A DNA stretch of 64,000 nucleotides from Amphiura filiformis (Eukaryota > Echinodermata > Ophiuroidea > Amphilepidida > Amphiuridae): positions 68,452,292 to 68,516,291 of the forward strand of contig NC_092628.1 in the NCBI RefSeq assembly GCF_039555335.1, written 5' to 3'. Position 1 is the first letter of the stretch; each line of letters opens with the position of its first letter. This document shows positions 11,507 through 21,715 of this stretch, in pieces. Under the pieces are notes generated by a model. That model saw only the letters and a program-made list of their open reading frames with translations, made no database searches and was not told where the DNA came from. Position numbers and translations under genes: made by a program.

Positions 11507-12210
11507 CAGGGTCGGTGCAATAATCAAATGATTTAAATCAACTTTTTCATTTTTAACCATTTCTGAAAACTTAAGTTAATTTCTTGCTTCAATTGACTGT
11601 TTTACTTACTTCATTACTAATGCTTCTACAACTTTTGGACACAATCAAATGTGATACGATCAAGCAAAATCAGTCGGAACTCGGAAATATTGATTTTCAG
11701 ATATAGCCAAACAAACAAACATTTGCTTTTGTTTTGTCTTGTTTTGGAAACTCTTTAATTGTTCATATCTTTGAAACTGGTCGTTCAATTTCAGTGGGGT
11801 TTGCTGCAAAATGCAGCTTTGTAAATGCTTTTTACTATACTTTAAGAAACTAAAAATTTAATATTTCCGAGTTCCGACTGATTTTGCTTGATCGCATCAC
11901 AAATTACCTCTATCATGTCATTTTATCTATTGCTAAAAATTCATCTTCACGGTACAGAATTCAACAGGTTTCCCCCATGATGTTACCAAATTTTTTCTTT
12001 GAAATTTTCACATGTGTAAAAACATGTTTTAAATTTTTGTGAATACCTGATAGCATTGCCCATATGTCTAGCATTTCACTGGTCTCTTTTGACTTTATCA
12101 TGGGGTATAGCAAGTCGTGGAATAAAAACAAAAATCGAATCGAAAAAAGTCCAATTTAAATCAGATAAATCGATTTATTTATTTTTATTTAAATAAAATC
12201 GCCAACCCTG
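11507..12210. mobile_element. hAT-like non-autonomous element in the satellite
   Basis: The ends are CAGGGTCGGTGCAATAA (11507) and the inverse of CAGGGTTGGCGATTTTA (ending 12210). The 8 bp outside are GATAACAG (left) and GATAGCAG (right), 7 of 8 identical, matching the 8-bp duplication of hAT transposons and consistent with insertion into a monomer. The 704-bp AT-rich body has no transposase frame. A near palindrome near 11660-11905 (TCCGAGTTCCGACTGATTTT and its inverse) lies inside. A related copy is at about 21716-22792. Confidence 0.8.
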
Positions 12211-14133
12211 GATAGCAGGTACTTCACCATAAGCCATAGGTCTTCTGCTGATAACAGGTAGTTCAGCGGGGATAGCGAGTAGTTCATCAATGCCCTATAT
12301 CTGCTGCTGATAGCAGGTAGTTCATCAATACCATATATCTACTGCTGACAGGTAGTTCATCAATACCCTATATCTACTGATAGGTAGTTGCCTGATAGCA
12401 TTGCCCATATGTCTAGCATTCCACTGGTCTCTTTTGACTTTATCGTGGGGTATAGCAGGTCGTGGAATAAAAACAAAAATCGAATCGAAAAAAGTCCAAT
12501 TTAAATTTTAAAAATCCAATTTAAATCAGATAAATCGATTTATTTTTTATTTAAAAAATCGCCAACCCTGGATAGCAGGTACTTCACCATAGCCCTATGT
12601 CTTCTGCTGATAACAGGTAGATCACCAATGCCATATATCTTCTGCTGATAGCAGGTAGTTCAGCGGGGGATAGCGAGTAGTTCATCAATACCCTATATCT
12701 ACTGCTGATAGATAGTTCATCAATGCCCTATATCTACTGTTGATAGGTAGTTTATCAATACCCTATATCTACTGCTGATAGGTAGTTCATCAATGCCCTA
12801 TATCTACTGTTGATAGGTAGTTCATCAATGCCCTATATCTACTGGTAGTTCATCAATGCCCTATATCTACTGCTGATAGGTAGTTCATCAATGCCCTATA
12901 TCTACTGTTGATAGGTAGTTCATCAATGCCCTACATCTACTGCTGATAGGTAGTTCATCAATGCCCTATATCTACTGCTGATAGGTAGTTCATCAATACC
13001 CTATATCTACTGCTGATAGGTAGTTCATCAATACCCTACATCTACTGCTGATAGGTAGTTCATCAATGCCCTATATCTACTGCTGATAGGTAGTTCATCA
13101 ATACCCTATATCTACTGCTGATAGGTAGATCATCAATGCCCTATATCTACTGTTGATAGGTAGTTTATCAATGCCCTATATCTACTGTTGATATAGTTCA
13201 TTAATACCCTATATCTACTGCTGATAGGTAGTTCATCAATACCCTATATCTACTGCTGATAGGTAGTTCATCAATACCCTATATCTACTGCTGATAGGTA
13301 GTTCATCAATACCCTATATCTACTGTTGATAGGTAGTTTATCAATACCCTATATCTACTGCTGATAGGTAGTTCATCAATGCCCTATATCTACTGCTGAT
13401 AGGTAGTTCATCAATGCCCTATATCTACTGCTGATAGGTAGTTCATCAATACCCTATATCTACTGCTGATAGGTAGTTCATCAATACCCTATATCTACTG
13501 TTGATATAGGTAGTTCATCAATACCCTATATCTACTGCTGATAGGTAGTTCATCAATCCCCTATATCTACTGCTGATAGGTAGTTCATCTAGGTATATAG
13601 TTCATCAATGCCCTATATCTACTGCTGATAGCATGTAGTTCATCAATGCCAATATCTGCTGCTGATAGTATCAATGCCTTATATTTCTTGCTGATAGCAG
13701 GTAGTTCATCAATGCCCTACATCTGCTGCATGCTGATAGCAGATAGTAAACCAATGCCATATAATACTGCTGTTAGCAGGTACTTCATCAGTGCTCTATA
13801 TCTACTGCTGATATCAGGTAGTTCGTCAATGCCCAATATCTTCTGATAGCAGGTAGCTCATCAATGTACTGCTGATAGCAGGTAGTTCATCAATGCCCAA
13901 TATCTTCTGTTGATAGCAGGTAGTTCATCAGTGCCATTATATCTGCTGCTGGTAGCAGGAAATTCACTAATGTCCTATATTTATATTGCTAATAGCAGGT
14001 AGTTCATCAATGCCCTATATATGTTGCTGATAGCAGGCAGGTCACCAATGGCATATATATTTTGTACTGCTGATTGCAGGTAGTTCATCAATGCCTTATA
14101 TCTCCTGCTGATCATGCTGATAGTAGGTATATA
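12211..14133. repeat. Satellite block 2: 35-bp array grading into 38-bp monomers
   Basis: Mostly regular 35-bp monomers from 12690 to 13600. After that the variant with GATAGCAGGTAG (38 bp, three extra bases) takes over and copies become more diverged. The first part (12211-12690) is disturbed by a 345-bp duplication that includes hAT sequence. Confidence 0.95.
12391..12570. repeat. Duplicated right end of the hAT-like element
   Basis: Starting at CCTGATAGCATTGCCCATAT, this repeats 12046-12210 nearly base for base through the CCAACCCTG terminus, and the similarity continues into the flanking monomers (GATAGCAGGTACTTCACCAT, TTCAGCGGGG). The offset is 345 bp. This is a tandem copy of array plus element end, not a second insertion. 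Confidence 0.85.
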
Positions 14134-14324
14134 CCGTAAACGTTCGCCTAATGGCGCTATGGAGTGTATGGAAATGAGAGAGCGCCATCCCTGTAAAAGC
14201 CTACTATTATCACTGATCATTAAGGGTACGTGTAGTTAAAGGGTGAAACCTATCGACACATACAATTATGAACAAGATCGAACAAATTGTTCATGATAAC
14301 GCGGTAATCATTCACCTGATACGT

Positions 14325-14409
14325 TGTGGCCCAGTGAGCAGAGCATTAGACTATAGTGCGAGGATAAAGAGAACTTGTGGAGAAGATTGATGGTTCGAAT
14401 CTCATGCAG
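14325..14409 (+). repeat. tRNA-like (SINE-head) sequence
   Basis: TGGCCCAGTGAGCAGAGCAT resembles an A box and GGTTCGAATCTC is a good B box of a pol III tRNA-type promoter. The spacing is too long and the arms do not pair well, so it is more likely a tRNA-derived SINE head than a working tRNA gene. Confidence 0.5.
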
Positions 14410-14594
14410 TAATTTCTGACAGATTATGATGTCTGTCAATGGTTTTTTTTCTGATTTTGAGGAAATTTTATTCTCTATTTTCTTGATTTTATCTTTAACA
14501 TTGATTATATAATTTTATAATTTTATAATTTTTTTGGTATGTGTCTTTTTTCATGATTCTTTGTTTTTATCGTTTCATTTTAGAGTAACTCAAT

Positions 14595-15310
14595 CCATTC
14601 AATCAAATGTTGTAATGAACCTATTTGATTGTATAGGCATTTGTTATGTGTGTGAGACGAACTTTCGCGTGCGACAAGTCTTTCAATTCGAGTGAGTGTC
14701 CTTGCCTATGCATCAGTGGTCATAAGAGGTATATCATTTTATTCGAAAGTGGGGGGGGGGGGGCAAATATACGGGGGTCATAAAGTCTTGGAAAGAATAA
14801 TAGGATGGGGATGACCAAAATGTAGGGAGTCACACGATGACCACAGAAAGTGTGTTATTTTATTCAAAAAGACTGATTTCAATACAATTTTGGGGTTTGG
14901 GATCATAACATTTTGTTGCCGAACGGGTGCGCAATTTTATTGACGCAGACTTTTTGTAAATTTGGGACCCCTTCCGAAAAAAAAAAAATAACCCTCTAAG
15001 AGGATTCAAAAGATAACCTCTGCCCCAATAATCCCTAGCTATATTTGTTTGAAACTGTTCCACGGAGGATGTATCATAATAGGCTCAGTCTTCAAATGAT
15101 ATAAATAAAATTTGAATGAGTGAACGAACAAAATCATACAACGACCAACTGAATAGAGGCTGTGCATATGACGTATCATCCCGTAAATATGGCGGACTAC
15201 TCAAATGCATTCAACAAAAGCATGATTGCATCTACCGCGACAGTTCGTCTCTCACACATAACAAAATGCACTACGATCAAATAGGTTGATGACAACATTT
15301 GATTGAATGG
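14595..15310. mobile_element. Inner foldback nested in C1
   Basis: CCATTCAATCAAATGTTG pairs with CAACATTTGATTGAATGG. Further in, TTATGTGTGTGAGACGAACT pairs with AGTTCGTCTCTCACACATAA. It is a separate inverted-repeat element or a second terminal layer of C1. No coding frame inside beyond short chance ORFs. Confidence 0.7.
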
Positions 15311-16030
15311 ACTGCACTGCGCCATGATTACGGGGAAGAAACCAGTTCAAATCCTTTGTTTGGAGCCAATCGATAAACGCAAGGCCTCTATAGCTATCAA
15401 TAATTAGAACATGTTATAAGGCGCTTTGGAAGGCACACAATACCCCAATGGCTTTCCATATTATGTGCACTCAACAACTATTCAGTATCGAAGCCCGGTA
15501 TCGAAGTTACGTAATGTTACTATGTCAACGGGATCACGCACTTAAGTAATGAACCACGATCGAAACAATCAGTACACAAAAAAGGCATACCAAAATAGCG
15601 TGATCGTAATGATCGCCATACAAACAGTGCTTGGTTCCGATACCATCACGGAGTTACGTAACTACTTCGTGGTCTGATAGTTATATGATCAATGGTCTGA
15701 TCTACTTGGGTTCGATCCTTTTAAGAAAAGAAAAATAGCTGATCATTTATAATGCATAAATGAATAAAGTAATGTAGTTACACAATTTGCAATATTGAGG
15801 CCGTTCTATTTTTCAAAGGTCATTTAACTGTTAAATGTAGTGGAATATATCACGCATTGATAGGTAGCAGGTGGAGCAAATTTTGTCAGCGGTTTTTGTT
15901 GCCGTTTGTTCGCAGTGCCTATTTATCTAAAAAAAAAATAAGAAAATTAAATTAAAAAAAATTCATAATATTCGTTCGTAAAATAAGGACAAAAGCCAAA
16001 ATCATTTCTTGACCCTTCTTCGCATAAAAG

Positions 16031-16110
16031 TGGGGCAGAAATCAAGATTCGAACAAGTACCATTCACCATTCAAGGCGCACCCTCTACCGACTGAGCTAA
16101 CGGGTCAGAC
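16031..16110 (-). repeat. tRNA-like sequence, minus strand
   Basis: Read on the minus strand, GACCCGTTAGCTCAGTCGGT followed by AGAGG is a textbook A box/D arm, and TTGTTCGAATCTTG is a B box/T arm at about tRNA distance. The 3' acceptor does not pair convincingly with the 5' end, so I call it a tRNA pseudogene or SINE head rather than an active tRNA gene. Confidence 0.55.
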
Positions 16111-16461
16111 AATAGAAGGGTGTAATTTTGAACTGAAGAATATTAAAAAAATATGAAGAAATTACAATGATATAAAAAGATTCACCAAAATGAGTTAGGT
16201 ATAACGTATGAATCGAATTACAAATTAAGTCCAATGGCACTTTGAGAAAGAATACCTGAAGAAACCCCAAAACATTTGCTGCTCTAGCAACTAACCTAGT
16301 GACCTAAAGTATTGGGTCATGTCACGATATTTTTTTCTGAGGCAATATGTCCAGGTTGCTCAATTTAATATACACGTATCCTTAATGCTGTTGAGATTTT
16401 ACAAGGATGGCGCTCTCACATTTCTAAGAATCCAAAAGCGCCATTAGGCGAACGTTTACGG

Positions 16462-16694
16462 TAGTTCATCGATGCTATATCTACTGCTAATGGCAAGTAG
16501 TTCATCAATGCTCCATATCTACTGCTGATATCAGGTAGTTCATTAATGCCCAATATCTTCTGATAGCAGTAAGCACATCAGTTAATTATATATGTACTGC
16601 TGATAGCAGATAGTTCATCTACTGCCGATAGAAGGTAGTTTATCAATGCCATATTCTACTGTTGATAGCACGGAGGTACTTCGCCAATCATGCG
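16462..16694. repeat. Satellite island between elements
   Basis: Diverged 35-38 bp monomers (CATATCTACTGCTGATATCA and relatives) between element C1 and element A. Confidence 0.85.
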
Positions 16695-17981
16695 TCGACC
16701 GTATCACATACTGACGTATTTGCAAAATACGTATTTCGAGAAAATCGAATTTGAAAATTTAGCGATTTTCATTTGCTGCATAATCCTGATTAAAACATTA
16801 TTGTCGATTGAAACTTGGTACTTAAAAGTAATGCAAATAATACCATATTTTCAATGTAATTCACATAAAACTATCAGAGCAAGACTTTCTCTGCACAAAA
16901 TCAAATATTAGATAAAATACGTCACAGTCGTGCAAATACGTTACTATATGTGAAACAGTTGCGCAAATACGTCACTATGTGAAAAGGACAAAACAGCAAT
17001 TTTATTGTGCAATGACAAAGTCGCGCAAATACGTCACTATGTGAAACGGCAAATTCTTCAAATTGCAGATACGACATACTGGGCTTGATGCATCGTTATG
17101 TGATGATACAGACATTTCAAGGTTTTGCAAATACGACATAATTAAATTAATTAACATCTTACTAATAATATTAAGCCACTTTGAGGCGTGGTTTTTGGTG
17201 AATATAGAGTAGAACATAACAAACTACCATACCAATATTCTCACAAATGTTAAAAATGTTGAATACGTCACTACCCAGCAAACACAAAACGTTTTCGACA
17301 TCATTCGCAAAAGGTTATAAAAGGTTGTCAGAAAACGTTTAAATGTCGGGTTATATAAAGGGTATATTAAGAGTATAAAACGTTTTCATAATCTGAAACA
17401 ACATTTTTTGATAATCTACTGCTCAGCAAACAAAAATGTTTTACAGAAAACGTTTAAATGCCGGGTTATATAAAGGGTATAAAAACGTTTTAATAACATT
17501 CCAAAAACATTCTTGAAAACTTGATACAAAACATTCTAAACAGAATGTTATTTTGGGGTTGAAAAATATTTTACGAAAAATGTTTGCCCAAAATATTTTC
17601 AATAACGTTTTAAAAACGTTTTTATGACCTTTATATAACCCGACAATTAAATGTTATTAAAAGGTTTTGAAAAAATCATTTTAAGAACATTTTTGTGTTT
17701 GCTGGGTTCAAATATTTTAACATAATGTTATTTAAGTATTGACACAATATTTGGCAAAAATGTTTGCAAGAATAGTTTACAATAACATTTTTTGAAAACA
17801 TTTAAAAATATTGTTGTAGTGTGTTTTCATACAAAACGTTTTAAAACGTTATCATGACCTTTATATAACCCGACATTTTAATGTTATTAAAACGTTTTTA
17901 CCTAAACCAAAAGCCAACTTATAACTTATTTAAAACGTTTTTAAAACGTTTTTGTGTTTGCTGGGTATGTGATACGGCCGA
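16695..17981. mobile_element. Element A (interrupted inverted-repeat element)
   Basis: The ends TCGACCGTATCACATA (16695) and TATGTGATACGGCCGA (ending 17981) are inverse. The left part carries direct repeats of a CGCAAATACGTCACTATGTG module (near 16930, 16963 and 17025). Element B (17274-17965) sits inside at a TA dinucleotide; removing it with one TA gives CGTCACTATGTGATACGG, which restores the same module. No transposase frame is visible. Confidence 0.75.
17274..17965. mobile_element. Element B: TA-inserted foldback, 692 bp
   Basis: The ends are CCCAGCAAACACAAAACGTT and the inverse-type TTTTTGTGTTTGCTGGG, with TA on both sides (17272-17273 and 17966-17967). The body is built of AAAACGTTTT palindromes and a CGGGTTATATAAAGG motif, twice forward (17346, 17462) and twice inverted (17628, 17858), so it is itself near-palindromic. 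TA duplication suits the Tc1/mariner group, but no transposase is encoded and the superfamily is unproven. Confidence 0.85.
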
Positions 17982-17985
17982 TGTA

Positions 17986-18685
17986 CCCAGTAAAACACAC
18001 AAAAACGTTTTTAAAACGTTTTAAATAAGTTATATTTTTGTTTTGGTTCAGGTAAAAACGTTTTAATAACATTAAAATGTCGGGTTATATAAAGGTCATG
18101 AAATCGTTTTAAAACGTTTTGCATGAAAACACACTACAACAATATTTTTAAAATGTTTTCGAAATGTCATTGTAAACTATTTTTGCAAACATTTTGGCCA
18201 AATATTTTGTCAACACTTAAATAACATTATGTTAAAATATTTGCATCCAGCAAACACAGAAATGTTCTTAAAATGTTTTTTACAAAACGTTTTAATAACA
18301 TTTAAATGTCGGGTTATATAAAGGTCGTGAAAACATTTTTAAAACATTCTTGTAAATATTTTGGGCAAACGTTTTTTGCAAAATATTTTTTTAACAAAAA
18401 ATAACATTCTGTTTAGAATGATTTGTACCAAGTTTTCAAAAATGTTTTTGGAATGTTATTAAAACGTTTTTATACCCTTTATATAACCCGACATTTAAAT
18501 GTTTTCTGTAAAACATTTGTGTTTGCTGTGCAGTAAATTAACAACAAATGTTATTTAGGCCTAATGTTATGAAAAACGTTTTATACCATTAATGTACCCT
18601 TTATATAACCCGACATTTAAACGTTTTCTGACAACCTTTTATAACCTTTTGCGAATGATGTCGAAAACGTTTTGTGTTTGCTGGG
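17986..18685. mobile_element. Element B': inverted second copy of B, 700 bp
   Basis: It starts CCCAGTAAAACACAC and ends GTTTTGTGTTTGCTGGG. Its left end matches the right end of B in inverse and its right end (GCGAATGATGTCGAAAACG) is the inverse of B's left end. TA lies at 17984-17985 and 18686-18687. Only 20 bp, including both TAs, separate B and B', so 17274-18685 is one 1.4-kb inverted pair. The CGGGTTATATAAAGG motif is at 18081 and 18310, and inverted at 18476 and 18598. Confidence 0.85.
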
Positions 18686-18687
18686 TA

Positions 18688-19246
18688 TACTGCTGATAAC
18701 AGGTAATTCATCAATGTCCAATATCTTCTGTTTATAGCATGCAGTTAGTTCATCAATGCCCTATTATGTACTGCTGAATAGTGCTGATAGCAGGTAGTTC
18801 ATCAATGCCCAATATCTTTTGTTGATAGCAGGTAGTTCATCAGTTTCATTATATTTTCTGCTGATAGCCAGTAGTTCATCAATACTTATTATTGCTAATT
18901 ACATGTAGTTTATCAATGTCCTATATCTACTGCTGATAATAGGTAATTCATCAATGCCCTATTACTGCCCTATATCTCCTTTTGATAGCAGGTAGTTCAT
19001 CAATGCCCAAATCTGTTGGTGGTGCCATGTCCGGTAGTTCACCAGTGCCATTAACTGCTGATAGCAGGTAGTTTATCAATGCCCTATACCTTGTATACCT
19101 GCTGTTGATAGCAGGTAGTTAATCAATGCTCTATATCTCTTGCTGATAGTAGGTATTTCATCAATGCCCTCTATCTACTGCTGATAATAGGAAGTTCATC
19201 AATGTCCTAAATCTTATGCTGATAGCAGGTAGTTTATCAATGCCCT
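18688..19246. repeat. Satellite block 3: diverged 38-bp monomers
   Basis: Irregular copies of the TGCTGATAGCAGGTAGTTCA monomer with many small insertions, so less homogenised than its neighbours. Confidence 0.9.
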
Positions 19247-19570
19247 CGTAGCCAGGTTCTCGGAACCGGGGGGGGGGGGCACAACTTGTAAATGTACCGA
19301 CGAAAACTTTTTTTGCCGACGGAAGTTGTGAATTGTTGACCCCAATTTTTTTGGGCCAGTGCGGTTCTCGAAAATCTAAAAAGTGTGTGTGGGGGGGGCA
19401 AAAATTTCCAAAAAACATTCACAGCGTTTTTATGTTTATATATCAATATCCTTCATGTGCTAACGTAAAAAAATGAAGAGTCATATCCAAGATTTTGAAG
19501 TATTTGAACGACATGCTCTATGTTTCTTCAACTGAGCGGGGGGGGGGGCACCCCCCTGGTTACGCCACTG
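19247..19570. mobile_element. hAT-like MITE in the satellite
   Basis: The right end GGTTACGCCACTG reads inverse as CAGTGGCGTAACC, and the left end CGTAGCCAGG is the same terminus lacking its first six bases. The outside 8-mers AATGCCCT (19239-19246) and AATACCCT (19571-19578) differ at one base, consistent with an 8-bp hAT duplication. G runs occur near both ends; non-coding. Confidence 0.7.
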
Positions 19571-21327
19571 AATACCCTATATCTACTGCTGATAGCAGGT
19601 AGCTTAGCAATGCCCTCTATCTACTGATGATAATAGGTAGTTTATCAATGCCCTATCTACTGCTGATAGCAGGTAGTTCATCAATGCCCTATACTATATC
19701 TACTGCTGATAGCATGTTGTTCATCAATTCCTATATCTACTGCTGATAGCAGGTAGTTCATCAATGCCCTATATCTGCTGCTGATAGCAGGTAGCTTATC
19801 AATGCCCTCTATCTTCTGCTGATAGCAGGTAGTTCATCAATGCCCTATATCTTCTGCTGATAGCAGGTAGTTCATCAATGCCCTATATCTTCTGCTGATA
19901 GCAGGTAGTTCATCAATGCCCTATATCTTCTGCTGATAGCAGGTAGTTCATCAATGCCCTATATCTTCTGCTGATAGCAGGTAGTTCATCAATGCCCTAT
20001 ATCTTCTGCTGATAGCAGGTAGTTCATCAATGCCATATATCTTCTGCTGATAGCAGATCCAATGTCATATATCTACTGCTGTACTGTTCGCCAATGTCTT
20101 ATATACAGCTGATAGCAGGTAGTTCATCAATGCCCAAATATCTTCTGTTGATAGCAGGTAGCTCATCAGTGCCATTATATCTGCTGCTAATAGCAGGTAG
20201 TTCACCAATGACCCTATCACTGCTGCTGATAGCAGGTAGTTCACCAATACCATATATCTACTGCTGTTAGCAGGTAGTTCATCAATGCCCTATCTCTGCT
20301 GCTGATAGCAGGTAGTTCATCAATGCCATATATCTTCTGCTGCTAGCAGGTAGTTCATCAATGCCCTATATCTTCTGCTGATAGCAGGTAGTTCATCAAT
20401 GCCCTATATCGTCTGCTGATAGCAGGTAGTTCATCAATGCCCTATATCTTCTGCTGATAGCAGGTAGTTCATCAATGCCCTATATCTTCTGCTGATAGCA
20501 GGTAGTTCATCAATGCCCTATATCTGCTGCGGATAGCAGATCCAATGTCATATATCTACTGCTGTACTGTTCGCCAATGTCTTATATACAGCTGATAGCA
20601 GGTAGTTCATCAATGCCCAAATATCTTCTGTTGATAGCAGGTAGCTCATCGGTGCCATTATATCTGCTGCTAATAGCAGGTAGTTCACCAATTACCCTAT
20701 CACTGCTGCTGATAGCAGGTAGTTCACCAATACCATATATCTACTGCTGTTAGCAGGTAGTTCATCAATGCCCTATCTCTGCTGCTGATAGCAGGTAGTT
20801 CATCAATGCCATATATCTTCTGCTGATAGCAGGTAGTTCATCAATGCCCTATATCTTCTGCTGATAGCAGGTAGTTCATCAATGCCCTATATCGTCTGCT
20901 GATAGCAGGTAGTTCATCAATGCCCTATATCTCCTGCTGATAGCAGGTAGTTCATCAATGCCCTATATCTTCTGCTGATAGCAGGTAGTTCATCAATGCC
21001 CTATATCTTCTGCTGATAGCAGGTAGTTCATCAATGCCCTATATCTGCTGCTGATAGCAGATCCAATGTCATATATCTACTGCTGTACTGTTCGCCAATG
21101 TCTTATATACAGCTGATAGCAGGTAGTTCATCAATGCCCAAATATCTTTTGTTGATAGCAGGTAGCTCATCGGTGCCATTATATCTGCTGCTAATAGCAG
21201 GTAGTTCACCAATACCATATATCTACTGCTGTTAGCAGGTAGTTCATCAATGCTCATATCTACTGCTGATAGCAGGTAGTTCATTAATGCCCAATCTTCT
21301 GATAGCAGTAAGCTCATCAGTTAATTA
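19571..21327. repeat. Satellite block 4: 38-bp monomer with higher-order repeats
   Basis: The monomer is TATCTTCTGCTGATAGCAGG followed by TAGTTCATCAATGCCCTA. A marked group of variant monomers beginning AGATCCAATGTCATATATC returns at about 20055, 20538 and 21059, spacings of 483 and 521 bp that differ by exactly one 38-bp monomer. It ends abruptly at a B-type element. Confidence 0.95.
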
Positions 21328-21456
21328 CCCAGCAAACACAAAAACGTTTTTAAAACGTTTTAAATAAGTTATGTTTTGGGTTTTGGTTTAGGTAAAAACG
21401 TTTTAATAACATTAAAATGTCGGGTTATATAAAGGTCATGAAATCGTTTTAAAATT
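21328..21456. mobile_element. Truncated B-type element
   Basis: CCCAGCAAACACAAAAACG follows a TA, and the sequence tracks the start of B' (AAATAAGTTAT, TAACATTAAAATGTCGGG and the motif at 21421), then similarity stops after ATCGTTTTAAAAT. About 130 bp remain of a 700-bp element. Confidence 0.85.
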
Positions 21457-21498
21457 TAAAATAAAAGTTTCCGAAATCTGGAAAGTGCCCACACCTTT

Positions 21499-21682
21499 CA
21501 GTGGCGTGCGCAAAGGGGGGCACAGGGGGGGCACGGTCCCCACTTTTGTTGGCCATTCGGGGAAATCAGTCATTTCCCCCGAAATGACTGATTTCGCCCG
21601 CACCGTACACTCCTAATCAGACTCCATTCGGGGGAACTGAACAACCTGGCCCCCCACTTTCAATGTGCTGTGCACGCCACTG
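21499..21682. mobile_element. hAT-like MITE, 184 bp
   Basis: The ends CAGTGGCGTGCGCA and TGTGCACGCCACTG are inverse. Flanking 8-mers ACACCTTT and GCAACTTT agree at 6 of 8 positions. An inner hairpin GAAATCAGTCATTTC with GAAATGACTGATTTC lies mid-element. Confidence 0.75.
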
Positions 21683-21715
21683 GCAACTTTACTACTTAAC
21701 TTGTTACAAAAACAT

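Larger units (their letters stand above)
14134..16461. mobile_element. TA-flanked element C1, 2.3 kb, non-autonomous
   Basis: CCGTAAACGTTCGCCTAATG at 14134 is the exact inverse of the right end at 16442-16461. Inverted similarity extends about 75 bp, through GAGAGCGCCATCC. TA stands outside both ends, and satellite resumes immediately on the right (GTTCATCGATGC), so the insertion is in the array. The inside is non-coding and composite: two tRNA-like segments (14325-14409 plus, 16031-16110 minus), an inner foldback (14595-15310) and a G run at 14749. A second member sits at 39382-40593. Confidence 0.85.

Noticed and set aside
20065..21317. Related minus-strand ORFs of 62 and 82 codons
   Set aside because: Both translate satellite higher-order units.
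8190..21327. CRISPR-like regular repeats
   Set aside because: Monomers are contiguous 35-38 bp copies with no unique spacers, in animal DNA; it is a satellite.
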